Counted from the first letter of the stretch, positions 46,119 to 60,486 are shown. The stretch is 64,000 nucleotides of DNA from Cacajao melanocephalus (GCA_963573385.1 CAUYLG010038472.1:1-64000); one strand, 5' to 3'. Program-made: numbers and translations. The notes: a model not told the origin generated them from the sequence alone.

Positions 46119-46699
46119 ACAAAGAGATATGGGTTACAATTTAAAATCAGAATCTCTTTAGTCTCCCTCCAACTCCCCCACTGACTGTAGTACATACACA
46201 CACACACGTACTAACTCACTCTCTCTTTATCTCTATCTCCCCGCATCTCTGACAGTACATATCAAATATCTAAGGCTGTTCTTTTCCTATCCATCCTTTA
46301 AACAATGGTGTTCCTTAGAGCTCCAGCCTGAATCTACAGTCATTCAACATGTTCTCCTTGGACAAACCTATCCACTTGTAGGTTTAATAACCACTAATAG
46401 GACAATGATTTCCCAATCTATATTGCTAGCCATGACCTGCCTCTGAGTGTTCAAGTGTTACCGGATCTGGATATACTCACTTGAATACCAATACCACATG
46501 ACCTCAAATCAAATGTAGTAAACATTTGTTTGTTGCCAGCTCAACATCCATTTCACCTGATCTCCTAATAATATCCTTTTTTGGAGGAGGGGGCGGGGAT
46601 ACCTACCTTTTCCCACACAGCCTATGAGTTAGGAGGAAGATGACACTATCAGTCAGGATCCAGGCAGGAAATGGAAGGCACAATCAGCTGAGATTTTGA

Positions 46700-47129
<430 letters not shown>

Positions 47130-47397
47130 TAAGAATGGGAGCTGTGGGCTGCCTGACAAGGGCTGCTGTTAGAGGGATACAGGTACTACAGATCATGGCA
47201 CCAAGAGAGGGAGGGAGCAGAATAGAAATATCCTGATCTTCTCTCTCCTGCCCTCCAATCTCCTGCCAATGCCTCCCATTGGCCAAATCTAACTGGAAAC
47301 CAGATGAAGAGAGCCTGAATGATGTACTGCATACAGTCAGCTTTCCAAAGAGCAGAGTACAGCACAGGATGAGTCTGGTGGGAGGGAAGAAAACTAA

Positions 47398-47481
47398 GAG
47401 TAAACAGCAACTGACTTTCCTGCCAGCCGAGGCTGACTCAGATTGACCTAAACCAATCACTACATCTAGTGGTGTCCTGGT
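47398..47481 (+). repeat. inverted repeat arm A
   Basis: Reverse complement of 47871-47953 with about 3 mismatches. Core: CTGACTCAGATTGACCTAAA. It is followed by an Alu right-arm fragment at about 47482-47568. Confidence 0.92.
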
Positions 47482-47870
47482 GGGAGGATCACTTGAGCCC
47501 AGGAATTCAAGACTAGCCTGGGCAACATAGTAAGACTCCATCTAAAATAAAAATAAATAAATAAATAACAAGGCAGGGAGGCATTAAATAACTTTCCAAG
47601 CAGGTTTTCTGAAACTGGCTTTGATTGGATTAGCTTAGATCACATATTTACCCAAAACCTATCTTTGTGATTGGGAAGATGGTGTGCTGAGCCAGCTCCT
47701 CTGGCTCTCAAGAGCCAATTAAGTATTAATACATTTCTTCCTACATCAGCATTAGGGACTTAACCTATGTAGCTTGAAATTGACCATGGCAGGAGTATGT
47801 GCACCACAGAAATTGTCCAACCCTATGTATCTGGACTTTTTGTTTTTTGTAAAAATGTTCTACCATTTAC

Positions 47871-47953
47871 CAGGACACCACTAGATATAGTGATTGGTTT
47901 AGGTCAATCTGAGTCAGCCTCGGCTGACAGGAAAGTCAGTTGCTATTTACTCT
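47871..47953 (-). repeat. inverted repeat arm B
   Basis: Partner of 47398-47481, spacer about 390 bp. A third, more diverged copy in the same orientation as arm A is at 45520-45640. Confidence 0.92.
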
Positions 47954-48229
47954 CTTCTCCACGTCTAAAATTTTCTTCACTCCCTACCTCTAACTAACTC
48001 TTATTCCCCTTTCAAGATTTAACTTCACCTCCAGGAAATCCTTCCTTTATCCTCCTGCCAGATCAAAGACACCTCTTCTCCATGCTCATGGTCTCTAATG
48101 GATTTATCTCTTAGCATGACTCTAAAATCATCGGTTGACTTATGTCATTGCCAATAGATCCTGAGCCCATCAAAACAGAGCCTAGCATATTGTGGATGTT
48201 TAGTAATATTTATTCAAGTAGACCAAACC

Positions 48230-48466
48230 AATAGTTTGTTTGTTTGTTTTGAGACAGAGCCTCTCTCTGTTGCCCAGGCTGGAGTGCAGTGGCACAGTCT
48301 CGGCTCACTGCAACCTCCACCTCCCGGGTTTAAACAATTCTGTATTTTTAGTAAAGACAGGGTTTCACCATATTGACCAAGTTGGTCTCAGCTCCTGACC
48401 TCGTGATCCACCCACCTTGACCTCCCAAAGTGCTGGGATTACAGGTGTGAGCCACCATGCCCAGCC
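48230..48466 (-). mobile_element. Alu with internal deletion
   Basis: The middle part between TTTAAACAATTCTG and TATTTTTAGTAAAGACAGGG is missing. The tail is (GTTT)n. Confidence 0.88.
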
Positions 48467-48779
48467 CAGTTTCCTTTTTATAAAAAAAAAATTACAAAAT
48501 AAACATTAAAATTATACATTCTGGTTACTAAATTATAGTAATTTTTGGTTATAAACCAAATTTTGTTTGCTAAATTATAGTAAGTACACCATCAATAAAC
48601 ACACCTATCTACCAACTTTTTCCTTGTTAACATATCTGAACTCCATATTTATGAGCATGATTTTGCCACAAAGCTATCAACATTTAAAGTCACTTAGTTG
48701 AAATCTAAATACTGGATATGTGGGTCTTAATTATATAGTTACAGAAAAATAAGGAAAATAATAGTTTAGTTCATCCATG

Positions 48780-49000
48780 GATAAGCTAACTATTCTATAC
48801 TGTTAGACATCAGGATGTTGACTCCTTTTTGGGGAGAAGGGATAATGACTGGAAGGAAGCATAAAAGAAGGCTTTTGAAATTCGAGGAACATTCTATATA
48901 TATCTTGATTTGGGTGCTAGTTACCCATGTGTGTTAAGTTCCCGAAAATTCATTGAGCTGTATACACTTATAATATGTGCAATTAAAAGTGTCTTAAAAT
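48780..49000. mobile_element. L1 3' fragment
   Basis: It reads ATCTTGATTTGGGTGCTAGT and TTCATTGAGCTGTATACACT, an old L1 3' UTR. Confidence 0.6.
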
Positions 49001-49544
49001 CAATGGATGTAAGATAGGTTGCCTCTTCCTCTTGTAAAAAAAAATACCAATCCAACACTAATTCATTCAGAAATGTCCATCCTAGGCCTAACATCCTTAC
49101 CTTTTCAACTGAGCAGAAAAGCATTCTTACCAGGTAAAAACAGCCCAACTATAGAAATACTCATAGTAACAAAAATTTTTTAGTCTGGGGGAAAAACAAG
49201 AAAATCACATTTTAACGTAAGTAATTTTACACATGAAAGAATTAAATGTGTCAATAAAGCCCCCAATTTTGTATGCCCCATTATCTAAAATATAAATCTG
49301 CTGATTTTTTTATTCATATTATTGCACACTTACGTAAAAAAGAGAAAAGTCTAAGAAGCCTAGACCTTCTAGTCTACCATTTCTAAATACTTAGATAACT
49401 GATATAGCAGGACTAGACTTATAACTTAAGGAGAATTCAAATAATCTAATAATTTAAGTGGCCTTATCTTCAAAAAAGAAAGGCAAATTAACACTGATGT
49501 GAAACCAAAATTTACCACATATCAGATTTAAAAGACCAAAAAAA

Positions 49545-50230
49545 TGGATGAACCTTTAAAACATGAGAAGTGAAAAAAGCCAGTCACCAAAAAGCACATA
49601 TTGTGTGACTCCATTTATTTTATTTATTTTTATTTATTTTATTTTTGAGACAGGGTCTCACTCCATCACTAAAGCTGGGGCACAGTGGTGCAATCCCAGA
49701 TCACTGCAATTCCTGCCACCCTGGTTCAAGCAATTATTCTGCCTCAGCCTCCCAAGAATCTGGGATTACAGGGGCATGCCACCACCTCCAGTGATTGATT
49801 TATTGATTGATTGATTAATTGGTAGAGACGGGGTTTCACCATGTTGACCAGGCTGGTCTCAAGCTCCTGACCGCAAATGATCCACCCATCTCAGCCTCCC
49901 AAAGTACTGGGATTACAGACATTATTCTATTTATATGAAATGTCCAGAATAGGCAAACCCATAGATACAAAAAATAGACTGGTGGTTGCCAGGAGCTAAG
50001 GGAAATGGGGAACGAGAAGTGATTGTTAATGGGTATCAGGTTTCTCTTTGAAATGACGAAAATGTTCTAAAATTGATTATAGTAATGATTGTATAACTGT
50101 GAATATACTAAAAGTCATTCAATTATACCCTTTAAGAGAATAAATTGTTTGATCGTCTGCATGCTTGAAAATAAAAAATAAAAAAAAGGAAAAAAAAGAG
50201 TAAATTGTATTGCATGTGAATAATATGATA
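49545..50230 (+). mobile_element. L1 3' end split by an Alu
   Basis: L1 parts lie at about 49545-49610 and 49921-50230 (ATATGAAATGTCCAGAATAG, GGTTGCCAGGAGCTAAGG). A reverse Alu at about 49613-49920 sits between them. Confidence 0.75.
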
Positions 50231-50239
50231 AACCAGTTT

Positions 50240-50553
<314 letters not shown>

Positions 50554-50789
50554 AGTTATTTTTTAAAAGGCAAAAAATCTGACATCCAATTTTGGGGGAA
50601 AATTAAAAATAAATAAATAAGAAAGAAAAAAGGCAAAAAAATCTATTCCACAAGTACATAGAGATCATAAAATCCACTTTCAGTGTTTGATTGAATTATA
50701 TGCTCTGCTGAACTTGACAGGTGCTCTTCAAAGCAAAATGACATTAAGTTTAAGAAAACACCATCTCCAGATTTATTTGAATATTTCTC

Positions 50790-50790
<1 letters not shown>

Positions 50791-50823
<33 letters not shown>

Positions 50824-50851
50824 CAGACAGAGAGAGAGAGAGAGAGAGAGA
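50791..50851. repeat. (TG)n(AG)n compound microsatellite
   Basis: TG units followed by AG units. From 50852 to 51840 the sequence is AT-rich with no recognised feature except (TTCC)n at about 51868-51893. Confidence 0.95.
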
Positions 50852-51839
50852 ACTGGGTTTATTAGGAGTGACAGTAAGCCAGCCTAAATACCATATTGCA
50901 AAATAATTTAGCTAAAAAACAGGAGACTTAGGATGACATAGGCAGCTGGGAGGGATCCAGGGTGTGCTGGCAACATGAATATTAGTCACCAGTTAAAATA
51001 AAAACTTTCCAGCCCTATCTGCTAAGATTTAGGACACCTGAAGTCTTTAAATTCTTTATATTTATGTAAATTAAATATCTCTTTCAGAAATCCCCATTAC
51101 CCTCAAGGAAATTTTATAAAGTTAGCAATTCACTCTAATGCTAGATATACTAATATTTTATTTCCCAGGAAGACATACATACACAAAATCCAGAAAATAA
51201 TTGTACCTTAAAATGAAGGTAATTAGTTTGGATTGAAATTTATGCAATTTGAAAATTATATGAAAGCAAAACTCACCTAAATTTTAAGATGTGAATGTCA
51301 GTATGAACACCCTACTCCTGATATTAGCTAACAGATTAACTTTTAACAGAATTTATATGTTATTTCTTGTATTTAAAAAAAGTTATTTAAAAAAAGGAAA
51401 AAATCAGATCTTGTGAGACTAAAAAAAAAAGTTATTAAAATGCTAGAGCAGTTGCTTTTTCATCAATATGCTTCCCTATAATGAATCACATCACATCCCT
51501 TCTGTGACTAACAAATACTTCATTTTAGAGACCACGATAATCACCTACAAAAAATAAAATTACCGACTGTCATGATTTTGTTTCCCAAAACTACTGGGAC
51601 AAACTACTGAATGCCAGAACTGTCTTTTTTCTAATCAGGGTATACAGCCCCCAAATCACAGAAGTCAACCACTGATAGTCTCATCACAAAATAACACCGG
51701 GTGCCCCCAAAGCCAGAGCTCTTCGTGGTTCCACCAAGTTATGTCATCACCAAACTACAATGACAAAAGTCACAGAAGGTGGTCAAGCTCCCAAGGCTCA
51801 GGAAAGGACTGACAAAATACCAACTACCCTCAGCGGGGT

Positions 51840-52200
51840 GGTGACGTCATCCTCCCCACGTCCTACTCCCTCCTTCCTTCCTTCCTTCCTTCCATCCCAG
51901 AGCGTTCAGGGAGCTTTCCGGAGACCCTCCCCGCCCGGAATCGGAAAAGCGACCATCTTCCCTAACCCCCCAGCCGGAAGTGGAGCGCAGCCAGCCACAG
52001 CACTCACCCTGGAAGAACAGGACGCCCAGCGCAGGGAAAAGAGCGCAGCCACGGCCTCCAGCCGCTCCGCTCTGCTGCATCCCGCCAGCTCTTCAGATGC
52101 TTGCACACCTTGTTTACAGCTCCCAGTAACGACACAGGTAACACCGGAAGTGACGTCGAGCAGGAGGCCGTGAGACAACTTAAATGACGATCCGAAGTTA
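51840..52200 (-). promoter_or_regulatory. MPZL3: MPZL3 promoter and GC-rich first-exon region
   Basis: The only clearly CpG-rich stretch in the window overlaps MPZL3 exon 1. Sites visible by eye: a perfect CRE palindrome TGACGTCA at 51842-51849, an ETS-type CCGGAAGTG near 51974-51982, and a composite CCGGAAGTGACGTCG near 52144-52158 in which an ETS site abuts a CRE half. No TATA box is obvious. The transcription start was inferred to lie around 52100-52160. Confidence 0.65.
52008..52080 (-). CDS. MPZL3: MPZL3 exon 1, start codon and signal peptide
   Basis: The ATG is at 52080-52078, with 24 codons plus one base: MQQSGAAGGRGCALFPALGV then LFFQ. It is the start of MPZL3, with a few changes from human. 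The short polar n-region and the hydrophobic ALFPALGVLFF core form a signal peptide. The donor gtgagt begins at 52007. 5' UTR extends above 52080 into the GC-rich promoter. Confidence 0.95.
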
Positions 52201-53164
52201 CCATAGGAACCTGGCGTCTTTCCAGAACCACACCTGGTTTCACTGACCAGCGATTCACTAACTTTCAGGTGGAAGCTAATTGCTCTCTTTTGCTTGAAAA
52301 TTAAATAGGCTACAAACTTGGAGTATTTACAATTTTGTTTGATGCAGAACTAAATAATTGTGATGCTGACTGCATTCCAGACGTCGTTTTTACATCTCGA
52401 GATTATTTTAGTTGAAGGTTCTCAGAATACACTCCCGTAAATTTAGAGTTCAGAAACACCTGAGAGATCACACAGTATAGATAAATATGTATTAGGCAAT
52501 TGTGGTAATAGATACCACGAGCATCTTTGGTTCCTGCCCTTTTTTGGTATAGCTAGTACAGCATCCAGAATTGAGTGTTTATTAAGTTACTTTTGGCGGT
52601 GGCAATGATGATCAAATCATTACGGCCTGTGTTAGAGACAAAGAGAAACTGGGATTTGTGTATCTGGAAAAGCAAGAAAGTTATGTTATCGCAGTACTTA
52701 AAGTGAGATGGTTTCATATACTTCTGAAAAGGGATGGTACAATAAGTACGCTGCTTTGATAATCGGTAAACCTCTTCCCTGGGACTTGCCACATGTCAGT
52801 GAAAGCAGTAGGAGAATAAAAGTATGCTTTGGCTTTGGAGAAAAATTAATAACTTTCCATTTTTCAATTTCTATTCTTTTACTAGACTTGAAACCCAGTT
52901 TTCCCTATTAAAAGTGTAATGCAAAGTACTAAATGGAATCTTTGATACTGTTCTTTGAAAGCGCCCTCAAACTAACTAGTATTGTTGTGCCCAATTCCCA
53001 GCTATACAAAGCAATGTGAAAATTCTGTGGAAATCCGTATACTTCACCATTGTTGACTTCCAGGTGGTCTCTACTAAGAAAACTTTTCAGTAAAGACAAA
53101 ATATATATCCATCAGTTTCCTCTGCAGTGTAGAACTTTTAGATATGTATATACACAAATTATAT
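52201..53164. other. MPZL3-MPZL2 intergenic spacer
   Basis: About 1 kb between the MPZL3 first exon and the MPZL2 poly(A) site. No repeat or gene was recognised. Confidence 0.6.
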
Positions 53165-53169
53165 AATTG

Positions 53170-54992
53170 ATCATTCTTTATTACTAAAGTTTATTTACAT
53201 AGTGTTTAATGTGTAATAAAAAATAAATTACAATACAAAAGTGCTCTTTAGGAAGGAGACACTAAACAACAGGCCCATATTACTGCTTGACTATTTAGCC
53301 AAGACATAAGCTACAAATTTTGCTGGAAAAACTGTCCATACATTTTTAACTACTTCATTGTGCAAATGGAGCATCATCCAGGACATCTGTTTGAAGAAAT
53401 AGCCAGTTACAGTATTTTCAAAGGTTATAATTGTGAAGAAAAAATACAAAATGTGATTAAAGGAAATACAGCCTTCAGATGTAATTTACAGTTTAAAACT
53501 GTGCATTAAAACTTTGCTTTTTTAGACAGTATAAAAGGCAGAATGAGAAATGTAATGAATTTCAGAATTGAGGTTCATATGTAAATCATACAAATTTTTT
53601 AAAAATAGTATTGGAAAAATATCAAGGTCCATACCTTTAAATACAAATAATCTATTTGAAAATTCCATTTTGTTAAAAGAAATAACATCTGCAGCCTAAA
53701 AACTGAAAATATCAGTCTGTAGAGACTGATCTTGAGCCTAAACTTTTAGATGTTTTCTATCCTTTGAACAAATGCTTCTGTATTTTTAAGCTTGGAAAGA
53801 CACTGGGAAACTAAACACTTTTAAAAGTCACTTTTCTTTCAGTAGAAAACTTATAAAGTTTGCTTCATCTACCAGTACAGGGGAAAAGAAAGAATAAAGT
53901 TGGTTTTATTCCATTTAAAGTAGTTTTGGTATTTCTTTGCTCCATACCAAAGTCTTCCTCCCCCAAAAATAAACAAGTGAATTACAACCCAAAAAAAATC
54001 AAGAAAAAGAAAAAAGTTAATAATTTCTTCCAGTTCTCAGAGTTTTATATAAACTGTACAAAATTATCATCATTTAGAGTTGATATTTTTTCACCAGCCC
54101 TGAATTTTCAAAGTTGTAATATACTATTTTAGAATCTTTTTATTAAACTGCTTAATGATTCCAGTCTGCAAATGAGCATAGACTTTGCTCTGTTATAGAT
54201 CATTGAATTGTGGGGGAAAACATAGTAAGCTAAACAGTCAGTCACTGCTCATGAAAGACCCACATTGTTGATTATTTTTCACAGCACAAAAGAAAAGTGA
54301 CAAGTGATTCATCCTGCAATGTCATCTGCCAATCTTTTCCTATTTATGTAACCTTCTGTAGTTACTGTGTGATTTAGCATTGTGCTATTGTAAATATTGG
54401 ATTAATTAACATAACAACAAAATCTATCACCCGGAATATTGAAAAAATTTCAATAAAACAAGATGCATCTCATAGTTAAGGAGAGACATAAAAATCAAAA
54501 TGCCATTTAACAGTTTGAGTTTAGGATTTACTGTTTATCAAAAACACGTAGGAGACTTAGCTCACCTTTTAATTGAGAATATGGGAAGGAAAGAGAGTAA
54601 ACACATTAGCTTTGGTAGCAGGAGTGCTGCTAAAAGAAATGTGAAAGAAAATATTGTGACAGACAAACTGGCTTTTATCCCCTTTGATACCAATATATGT
54701 GTATACAAGTCATAACACTATAGTGTTTTAAGGGCAAAAATATAGCTTCTTAGTTTATAAAACCTAATGAGTGCTTGAAAAAATTTACACTCTGAAATTA
54801 AAACCTTAATAATGAGGCTGTATATGACTGGTGATATGGAAGAGCACTGTGCTGGCTCCAGAGGTATGTTGCTTGTCAAGGTATATGCTGCAGAACTGGT
54901 TGGAAAATGGGCCACAGTTGGAAAAGCCAAAGAAGAGTTTCCATTAACTTCACGAAATACTAGGGTTCTTGTTCTTAGAAATCGTCAGCTTC
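53170..54992 (-). other. MPZL2: MPZL2 final exon, entirely 3' UTR
   Basis: The acceptor tttag at 54994-54993 follows a T-rich tract. The sequence from GAAGCTGA onward matches the human MPZL2 3' UTR as I recall it. It joins the donor gtaagg located 11 bases after the stop codon of the previous exon. Poly(A) signals AATAAA on the minus strand are at 53195-53190 and 53182-53177. No coding content. Confidence 0.8.
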
Positions 54993-55523
54993 CTAAAACA
55001 CAAAACAAAAGTTTAAATGGATAATATATTTGAAAAGAGGGCAACAGGAATACTTGGCATATATGAATTACATATATGTTACTAGATCTTCATTCTGAAG
55101 GGAAATATTCATATTCATATTCTCCCCTAATTTAATTTTTAAAAGAAGTTTCCTAATCCTTATTACATGATTTTCAGAGTTAGGATCTTTAAATTATAGC
55201 CTCTAAGTACCTTGCATGGACACTTGGATGATCCACAACTTGCTCACATGCATGCACTCCATATCCTCCCCACTTCTCTCTCTTGTTGCAAACAAAATCA
55301 GACATACAGAAAAGTAGAGAAAAGAGCATGTGGAATTTACTCATCCCCTAAATTTATTAATTAATTCTTTCTTTTCTCACCTCCTCTCCCCCATCACCTA
55401 ATTCTGAAGCCTTTTTGTTTTATTTGCTTTTTTTCCTAAGCTTTTAAAGCAAATTGCTGACATTTACCCCTAAATACTCCAGTAATCATTTTTCAAAATA
55501 GGTACATTTTCTTTATAATTACA

Positions 55524-55618
55524 AGACCTCATAAAAGCTAAAAATAATTTTATATTAAAATAATTTTATATTAAAAATAATTTTATATTACTAGACCTCA
55601 TAAAAGCTAAAAATAATT
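55524..55618 (+). repeat. local tandem duplication
   Basis: A 26-bp unit starting AGACCTCATAAAAGCTAAAA occurs at 55524-55549 and 55593-55618. Between them ATAATTTTATATTAAA is repeated about three times. Confidence 0.9.
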
Positions 55619-56161
55619 CCCTAATGTTATCTATATATTTAACATTTTCATATTTAAGACTTTCTCAACTGCCCCTCCAAGGTTTTTTTTACAACCAGTT
55701 TGTTCACACTATTATTCATCAGTTGGGGATCACACATTGCACTTTGTGTTTGTCTCTTAAGTTTCTTTTGATCTAAAACATCTCCCATATTTATTTTCCA
55801 TGACCCCAACTTGTTAGAGAATCCCTTTAATTTTAAAGAGACAATAGCCATTGGCTGGTAAAAACTCCCTATGTTGAATTTGGTTTTCTGGTTTTACAAT
55901 ACAGTCATTTTCCTCCATATTCTATTTTATAAATCTTTGAGGTCTTTCACTGGGGCTATAGCCTATAAAAATGTGACCCTCTTTATAATTTTCTCCCATG
56001 TAAGAGAGCCAGAGTTTTACAGGATAAAGTCATTAATATCAAGAACTTTCTTATGAGTATAAAATTTAAGTTTGCATGTCTGGATTTATAACATCTAGAA
56101 ATTAAATGTGTGGACCTATTTCAGAGAATGGGAGAAATTCTGAGCATATGAAAAATGAATT

Positions 56162-56472
<311 letters not shown>

Positions 56473-57019
56473 CTACTTTTTAAGCCTGATGAACCTGAAA
56501 ACTAGAAAAATAAAATTATATACTACTGAAACTGGATTCATTTCACGTAGTTATTAATGCCAATAACTAAATGAGAGGAGTTGAAATCAATTCCAAATAG
56601 TACAAAAGTTCTCCTGTAAAAAAAATGCCAGATATATCTATTGAGTCACTCTCTTAATACCATAATTGAGAAATAAGAATAAGCAAATAATAATCCTTTG
56701 ATTTAAAAAAGATTTATTTACATGTTGAATATTTTTTATTATTAGTGGTAATAAATATAATCCCAAAGCCACAGAAAACCTTAGAATTCTCTCAGCTTTA
56801 ATGGCAGTAGAGTCCAGCTTCTTAATCCTTTACACAAAATACACTCGAAGGAGGAGCCTTCCATAAGACTAATAGAAGACTTTAGTCTCCCTGACCCAGT
56901 TCCTCTAATTTCATATGGGAAACACCTAACTGTAAAGTGATCTAGGAGATCCTCATTAGAGATGGGCTGGACACATCAGAAAGCTGAGGAAAGAAATCAA
57001 CCTATTTGTGAACCTTACC

Positions 57020-57094
57020 ATCTAAAAATGTTAGTCTGTGTCTTCTAAATAAACAGAGACCCTTTTCTCTTGGTTGAGCCTTTCCTCTTCTTTT
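57020..57094 (-). CDS. MPZL2: MPZL2 last coding exon
   Basis: After the acceptor gttacag, one base completes a split Ser codon, followed by KEEERLNQEKRVSVYLEDTD and TAA (57033-57031). This is the charged C-terminus of MPZL2, with Arg for a human Lys. The exon continues about 11 non-coding bases to a strong donor (GATG|gtaagg), so the stop lies within 55 nt of the final junction, which does not trigger nonsense-mediated decay. Confidence 0.93.
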
Positions 57095-57505
57095 CTGTAA
57101 CAAAGAAGCAGAAACCACATGTCAGGTGAACAAGACAAGAAGCAAGTAGACAAATCCTACAGAAGGTTCAGGTAAGGCATTTTTCCCCCATATTTTTGAA
57201 AGAATCAAATGCACTTGGGAGTAGATTGAAGCTTACACAGAGCTAAACTGGTGCTATCTAATTAATAATATTCACACCTCTGAACTTAAGACACTTTTCA
57301 GAATATAAGAGAATACAGTTCGGGTTCTGACTGGGAACTCCAGAGTTTTAAACCTTATTTTACCATTAGTATCCCACCTCTAATTTCTATTATTCAAAAT
57401 AAAAATAAAAAGTTTTGTGTTGACCTAAATCATCTTTATTGATTCTATTCAAACTATAAACCTCAGAGTTGGGTTTGTTTAGGCTTCTTAAAATCAGTTC
57501 TGGTT

Positions 57506-57833
<328 letters not shown>

Positions 57834-57834
57834 T

Positions 57835-59515
57835 TATTAAGGAAATGAAATAAATGGTGCCGGAACCACATGCAAAAGAGTGAATTTGGACTTCTGCCTC
57901 AGCCATATAAAAAAATGAACTCAAAATAAATCAAAGATCTAAATGTAAAAATTAAGACTATAAAACTCTTAGAAGAAAACATAGCCAGAAACCTTCATTA
58001 TCTTGGGGATTAGGCAGTGGTTTTTTAAATGAGACAAAAGCACCAGCAGCAAAAGAGAAAAAAATAAATAAACTGGACTTCATCAAAATTTAACTTTTGT
58101 TCTTCAAAGGACATTATGAAGAACATGAAAAGACAACCCACAGAATGGGGAAAAATAATTGCAAACTGTATATCTGATAAGGAACTAGTATCCCTTAAAG
58201 AACTCTTACAGCTTTATAAGAGTAAGTCAAATAATGTACCCCATACTAAAATGGGCAAACTCTGAATATATGCATTTCCAAATAAGATATACAAATGGCC
58301 AATAAGAACATCGGAAGGTGCTCAACGTCACGTCATTAGGAAAATGCAAATCAAAACCTCAATGAGATACCACTTGACCTCCACTAGATGGCTTGATATA
58401 GTTTGGATATTTGTCCCTGCCCAAATCTCATGTTGTATTATAATCTTCATTGCTAGAGGTTAGGACCTGGTGGGAGGTGTTCGGATCTTGGGGACAGATC
58501 CCTCAGGGCTTGGTGCTGTCTTCAATAGTGAGTCAGTTCTCACAAATGGCTTGGTGCTGTCTTAAATTGTGAGTAAGCTCTCACAAGATCGGTTCATTTA
58601 AAAGTATGTAGTACCTCCCTCAAACTCACTTACTTGCTCCTGCTCTCACCCTGTGAAATGCCTGCTCCCATTTTGCCTTCTGCCAAGGGTAAAAGCTCCC
58701 TGAGGCCTCCCCAGGAGCCAAGCAATGTCAGCGCCTTGCTTGTACATCCTACAGAACCATGAGCCAATTAAATCTCCTCTCTGTAAATTACCCAGTCTTA
58801 GGTGTTTCTTTTTATAGCAACACAAGAATGGCCTAATACATGGTTATGATAAAAAAGACAATAATGAGTGTTGAGGAGGATGTGGAGAAATTGGTACCCT
58901 CATATATTGCTGATGGGAATATAAAATAGTCCAGCTGTTTTGGGACAGTCTGGCAATTCCTCCAAAAACTAAACAGAGTTACCATATGACCCAACAAATC
59001 CACTTTTAGGAGAATTAAAAACATATGGTCTACACAAAAGCTTGTAAATGAATGTTTATAGCAGTATTAGTCACAATAGCCAACAAGTTGAAAAAAACCT
59101 AAATGCCCATCAACTGATGAATGGATAAACAGTATGTGGTATATTCACACAATGCAATATTATGCAGTTATAAAAAGGAAAGAAGTACTAATGCATACCA
59201 TAACAAGGATGAGCCTTGAAAGCATTATGCTAAGTAAAGAAGCTGGGCATAAAAGGCCACATATCATATGATTCTATTTAAATGAAATGTCCAGAAAAAG
59301 AAAATACATAGAGACAGAAAGTAGATGAGTAGTTGTCAGGGGCTGGTGGGAGGGGATAATAGGGAGTGATAGCTAAGGGATATGAGATTTCTTTAGGAGA
59401 GGGAGCTTAATAAGATTCTGCAATTAGTTATGATTGTTGTGCAACTTTATGAACCTGAAAAGTGTGAATTTTATGGCATGTAAATTTTATCTCAATTTTA
59501 AAATACATTTAATAA
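57835..59515 (+). mobile_element. L1, split by a MaLR LTR
   Basis: Sense ORF2 3' part and 3' UTR: CAAAGGACATTATGAAGAAC, AATGCAAATCAAAACCTCAA, TATGACCCAACAAATCCACT, interrupted at 58394-58840. Confidence 0.9.
58394..58840 (+). mobile_element. solo MaLR LTR (MST/THE1 type)
   Basis: It starts TGATATAGTTTGGATATTTG and ends AATGGCCTAATACA. The 5-bp duplication TGGCT/TGGTT is at 58389-58393 and 58841-58845, as expected for MaLR. No internal coding sequence is present. Confidence 0.93.
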
Positions 59516-59614
59516 ACACCTGCTATCAGCACAACAGACTTTTGTAGGCACTGACTCACAGTGACCCTGCTGACTGCCTAGCCCAGTGGTTTTTACAAAT
59601 GTATGCTTCACTTT

Positions 59615-59914
59615 GGCCAGGCAAGGTAGCTCACACCTGTAATTCTGGCACTTTGGGAGGCTGAGCTGGGCAGATCAGGAGGTCAGGAGTTTGAGACCAG
59701 CCTGACCAACATGGAGAAACCCCGTCTCTACTAAAAGTAGAAAATTAGCCAGGCGTGGTGATGCATGCCTGTAATCCCAGGTATTTGGGAGGCTGAGGCA
59801 GGAGAATCATTGGAACCTGGGAAGCAGAGGTTGTGGTGAGCCGAGATCACACCTGCACTCCAGCCTGGGCAATAAGAGTGAAACTCCGTCTCAAAAAAGA
59901 AAAAAAGTCTATAC
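59615..59914 (+). mobile_element. Alu
   Basis: Perfect 16-bp duplication ATGTATGCTTCACTTT at 59599-59614 and 59915-59930. Confidence 0.95.
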
Positions 59915-60212
59915 ATGTATGCTTCACTTTAAACATAAGGGATGTTTTAGAAAAGCTTTACATAAGCAGATTTTTATAAAATCAACCCCCCTCCCGACAT
60001 AGTAAATCCCATAAGGAAATTTTTGTAAAATGAAAAAATATTTTGTAAAGTTACTAGTTCATACCTAATTTGTCTGTCCTGCAAATGTGAATTCTTTTAT
60101 ATAGGATTAACTTAAAGGGAAGAACATCTGTTCAGCAACTATTTAGCCACATTGCAAAATACCAAGAGTCACCATTAGAATGTTAGAACTTTCCCAGAAC
60201 TGCCCAGACTTA

Positions 60213-60383
<171 letters not shown>

Positions 60384-60486
60384 TTAGGATTCTAAAAAGA
60401 GGAGGACTACAATGAAATCTAATGACATAATATACTATATTACCTTGTAAACCCTACTAGCAACAGGAAAACAATACAGATACTTT

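Noticed and set aside
51760..52173. Plus-strand open frame of 137 codons across the MPZL3 promoter
   Set aside because: It is antisense to exon 1 in a GC-rich region, where long frames arise by chance, and no domain is recognised.
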